In this document: in pieces, positions 13,276 through 14,466 of the stretch
Layout of the letters: every line of letters begins with the position of its first letter
Position numbering within the stretch: the stretch's first letter is position 1
Assembly: GCA_964617585.1 (NCBI GenBank)
Contig: CAZTXS010000031.1
Location: 1 to 14,466 of the forward strand
From: UMGS1601 sp964617585
GTDB lineage: Bacteria; Bacillota; Clostridia; Oscillospirales; Ruminococcaceae
Direction: 5' to 3'
Length of the DNA: 14,466 nt
Made by a program: the position numbers and the translations under genes
Notes under the pieces: generated by a model
Told to the model about the DNA's origin: nothing
Databases searched by the model: none
The model's input: the letters and a program-made list of their open reading frames with translations, nothing else

Positions 13276-14430
13276 ATGAATAGTAAAACCAAGCGAATAG
13301 GTTATTTAAGCGTTATAAGAGTAATAGCCTGTATTTGCATTATCGTGTTGCACTGTTTTAAGTATTCTTGTACGCTTGCGGCTGATAAGATTTTTTTAAT
13401 AAGCAATTATCAAATGAATATATCTTTGGTTATTCAATATGTTATGAATTGGGCGGTTCCTTGTTTTGTAATGATAACCGGAGCCTTGCTTCTCGACCCG
13501 GACAGAAATATTACATATAAAAAGATTTTTTGCAAATATATCCCCAAAATGATTATTGCCATTCTGGCTTTTTCAGTTTTGTTTGAAATTATAGATGTTT
13601 TAATGTCAGGCAACAGCGTCATTCTTTACACTTTAATTAACGGGGTTAAAAATGCTGTCTATAATAAATCGTGGATTCATATGTGGTATTTATATATGAT
13701 TGTTGCGATTTATCTTATGCTTCCGATTTTCAGAAAGCTTGTCAATAACACTAGCAAAACAGATATGATGTATTTGCTTATGCTTATGGGAATTTTTCTT
13801 ATAGCTTTTGATATTTTTTTTAACGGAATTGTTCAATCGTTTTTAATTAATAACAAAAATGAAAATTTGAGTTATGATTTACAAGCTCTCAGCAATCCTG
13901 CATTTTATATTTTTATTCAGAAGGTATGGCCGTTTTATCTGTTTTTAGGTTATGCAGTTCATAAAGAATTTGTAAAAATAAAACCGATTTTCAGCATTAT
14001 TCTGATAATAAGCGGAGTTGTTTTTATTTCTTTCTTTGTTTTGGTCGGACAATCGGTTTCAAATGATACTTTCAGGTCAATATGCTATGTGCTTTACAGC
14101 TTTAACAGCTCGCCGGGCTTTTTGCTTATTTCCTTAGGCGTATTTTCATTGGCTTATTACTTGCGTAATGCTAAAAGCGGAATCTTGTTTAAAATTATAA
14201 ATCAGATTGACGTCTGCTCATTCGGAATATACCTTGTGCATCTTATACCTATAAAAATTATCATGGCAAAGCTGAAATTCAATCCGTATGAATATGGAGG
14301 AGCTTTCGGAGTTTTATGGTTTTCAATCGCTGTGTTGATTATTTCATTCGCAGTGATTTGGTCGGTAAAAAGAATACCAATAAAAAATATTTTAAAAAAT
14401 CATATTAGTATTAGGAGGACAAATTTATGA
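13276..14430 (+). CDS. Membrane acyltransferase, acyltransferase 3 family
   Basis: A 384-residue integral membrane protein with about ten hydrophobic segments. The family's R-x10-H signature is visible near the N-terminus: Arg15 and His26 in the stretch ending IIVLHCFKY. The length is normal for this family, which moves acyl groups, usually acetyl, from a cytoplasmic donor to sugars of the cell wall, exopolysaccharide or lipid carriers. The loop containing WAVPCFVMITGALLLDP and the LVHLIPIKI end segment also fit O-acetyltransferases of the OafA/WecH type. It starts two bases after the previous stop with no SD sequence, so it probably depends on re-initiation by ribosomes finishing the 12932 gene. 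Its stop overlaps the start of the next gene as ATGA. The substrate is unknown; a surface glycan is likely. Confidence 0.9.
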   Translation: MNSKTKRIGYLSVIRVIACICIIVLHCFKYSCTLAADKIFLISNYQMNISLVIQYVMNWAVPCFVMITGALLLDPDRNITYKKIFCKYIPKMIIAILAFSVLFEIIDVLMSGNSVILYTLINGVKNAVYNKSWIHMWYLYMIVAIYLMLPIFRKLVNNTSKTDMMYLLMLMGIFLIAFDIFFNGIVQSFLINNKNENLSYDLQALSNPAFYIFIQKVWPFYLFLGYAVHKEFVKIKPIFSIILIISGVVFISFFVLVGQSVSNDTFRSICYVLYSFNSSPGFLLISLGVFSLAYYLRNAKSGILFKIINQIDVCSFGIYLVHLIPIKIIMAKLKFNPYEYGGAFGVLWFSIAVLIISFAVIWSVKRIPIKNILKNHISIRRTNL

Positions 14431-14466
14431 AAAAGAAAATTTTATCGGTTTTAATGACAGTGGTTA
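14412..14466 (+). repeat. Leader and signal-peptide repeat, copy 3 (pairs with 7-61)
   Basis: These last 55 bases match 7-61 with one difference (T for C near the end). The match covers the SD, ATG and first 12 codons and continues to the window edge, so the true repeat is longer. Confidence 0.95.
14427..14466 (+). CDS. Start of a secreted protein, paralog of the gene at 22 (cut by window end)
   Basis: Only the first 13 codons are visible. They encode MKKKILSVLMTVV, the same signal-peptide start as in the gene at 22 except Val for Ala at position 12. AGGAGG lies eight bases before ATG. The ATG overlaps the TGA of the acyltransferase gene (ATGA), so translation is coupled. It is most likely another PPC/FN3 surface protein, but the rest cannot be seen. 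Confidence 0.85.
   Translation, partial: MKKKILSVLMTVV

Noticed and set aside
22..14466. Sortase-anchored wall proteins
   Set aside because: None of the secreted proteins shows an LPxTG-like motif with a C-terminal hydrophobic helix and basic end.

Overview
The window is a low-GC, gene-dense segment, most like a gut-type member of the Clostridia (Ruminococcus/Oscillospiraceae-like). This is inferred from the AT-rich codon use, strong AGGAGG-type ribosome binding sites, Lys-rich fibronectin III (FN3) modules, Thr-rich linkers, Flg_new/InlB-type repeats and lipoproteins. All 17 genes I support lie on the + strand. The largest gap between them is 33 bases. There is no visible terminator, RNA gene, CRISPR, IS element or stretch of more than 300 bases without a gene, so the segment reads as one long operon or part of one. 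Its promoter is outside the window.

Layout: (1) 22-1562, two secreted FN3 proteins with the same leader and the same FN3 3' end. (2) 1596-2823, a 40-residue zinc-ribbon protein missed by length cut-offs, and a membrane protein with an N-terminal RanBP2-like zinc finger. (3) 2837-5549, a compact von Willebrand A protein - PP2C phosphatase - Ser/Thr kinase trio, the cytoplasmic signalling core. It resembles the TerY-P triad known from comparative genomics of tellurium-resistance-associated systems. (4) 5577-8547, a zinc-knuckle/single-TM protein and two lipoproteins, linked by SH3b domains, a shared beta repeat and a shared Gln/Thr/Tyr-rich tail. (5) 8573-10639, a large secreted protein with a seven-unit Cys/His repeat array. 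(6) 10645-11933, two more membrane proteins with zinc ribbons, one carrying an outside FN3 domain. (7) 11953-14430, a secreted FN3-transglutaminase-like protein, a Thr-rich lipoprotein and a membrane acyltransferase 3. (8) From 14427, the start of another secreted protein that is nearly identical in its first 55 bases to the start of the window.

Working model (inference): a phospho-switch made of kinase, phosphatase and vWA scaffold is coupled to membrane proteins that place Cys4 zinc ribbons inside the cell and SH3b/FN3 modules outside it. It may control or sense a set of secreted wall- or matrix-associated proteins that the transglutaminase-like enzyme and the acyltransferase could modify. 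The individual domains are recognisable; their combination in one operon is the part that looks little described. Direct repeats at several scales suggest that the surface-protein part is actively rearranging.
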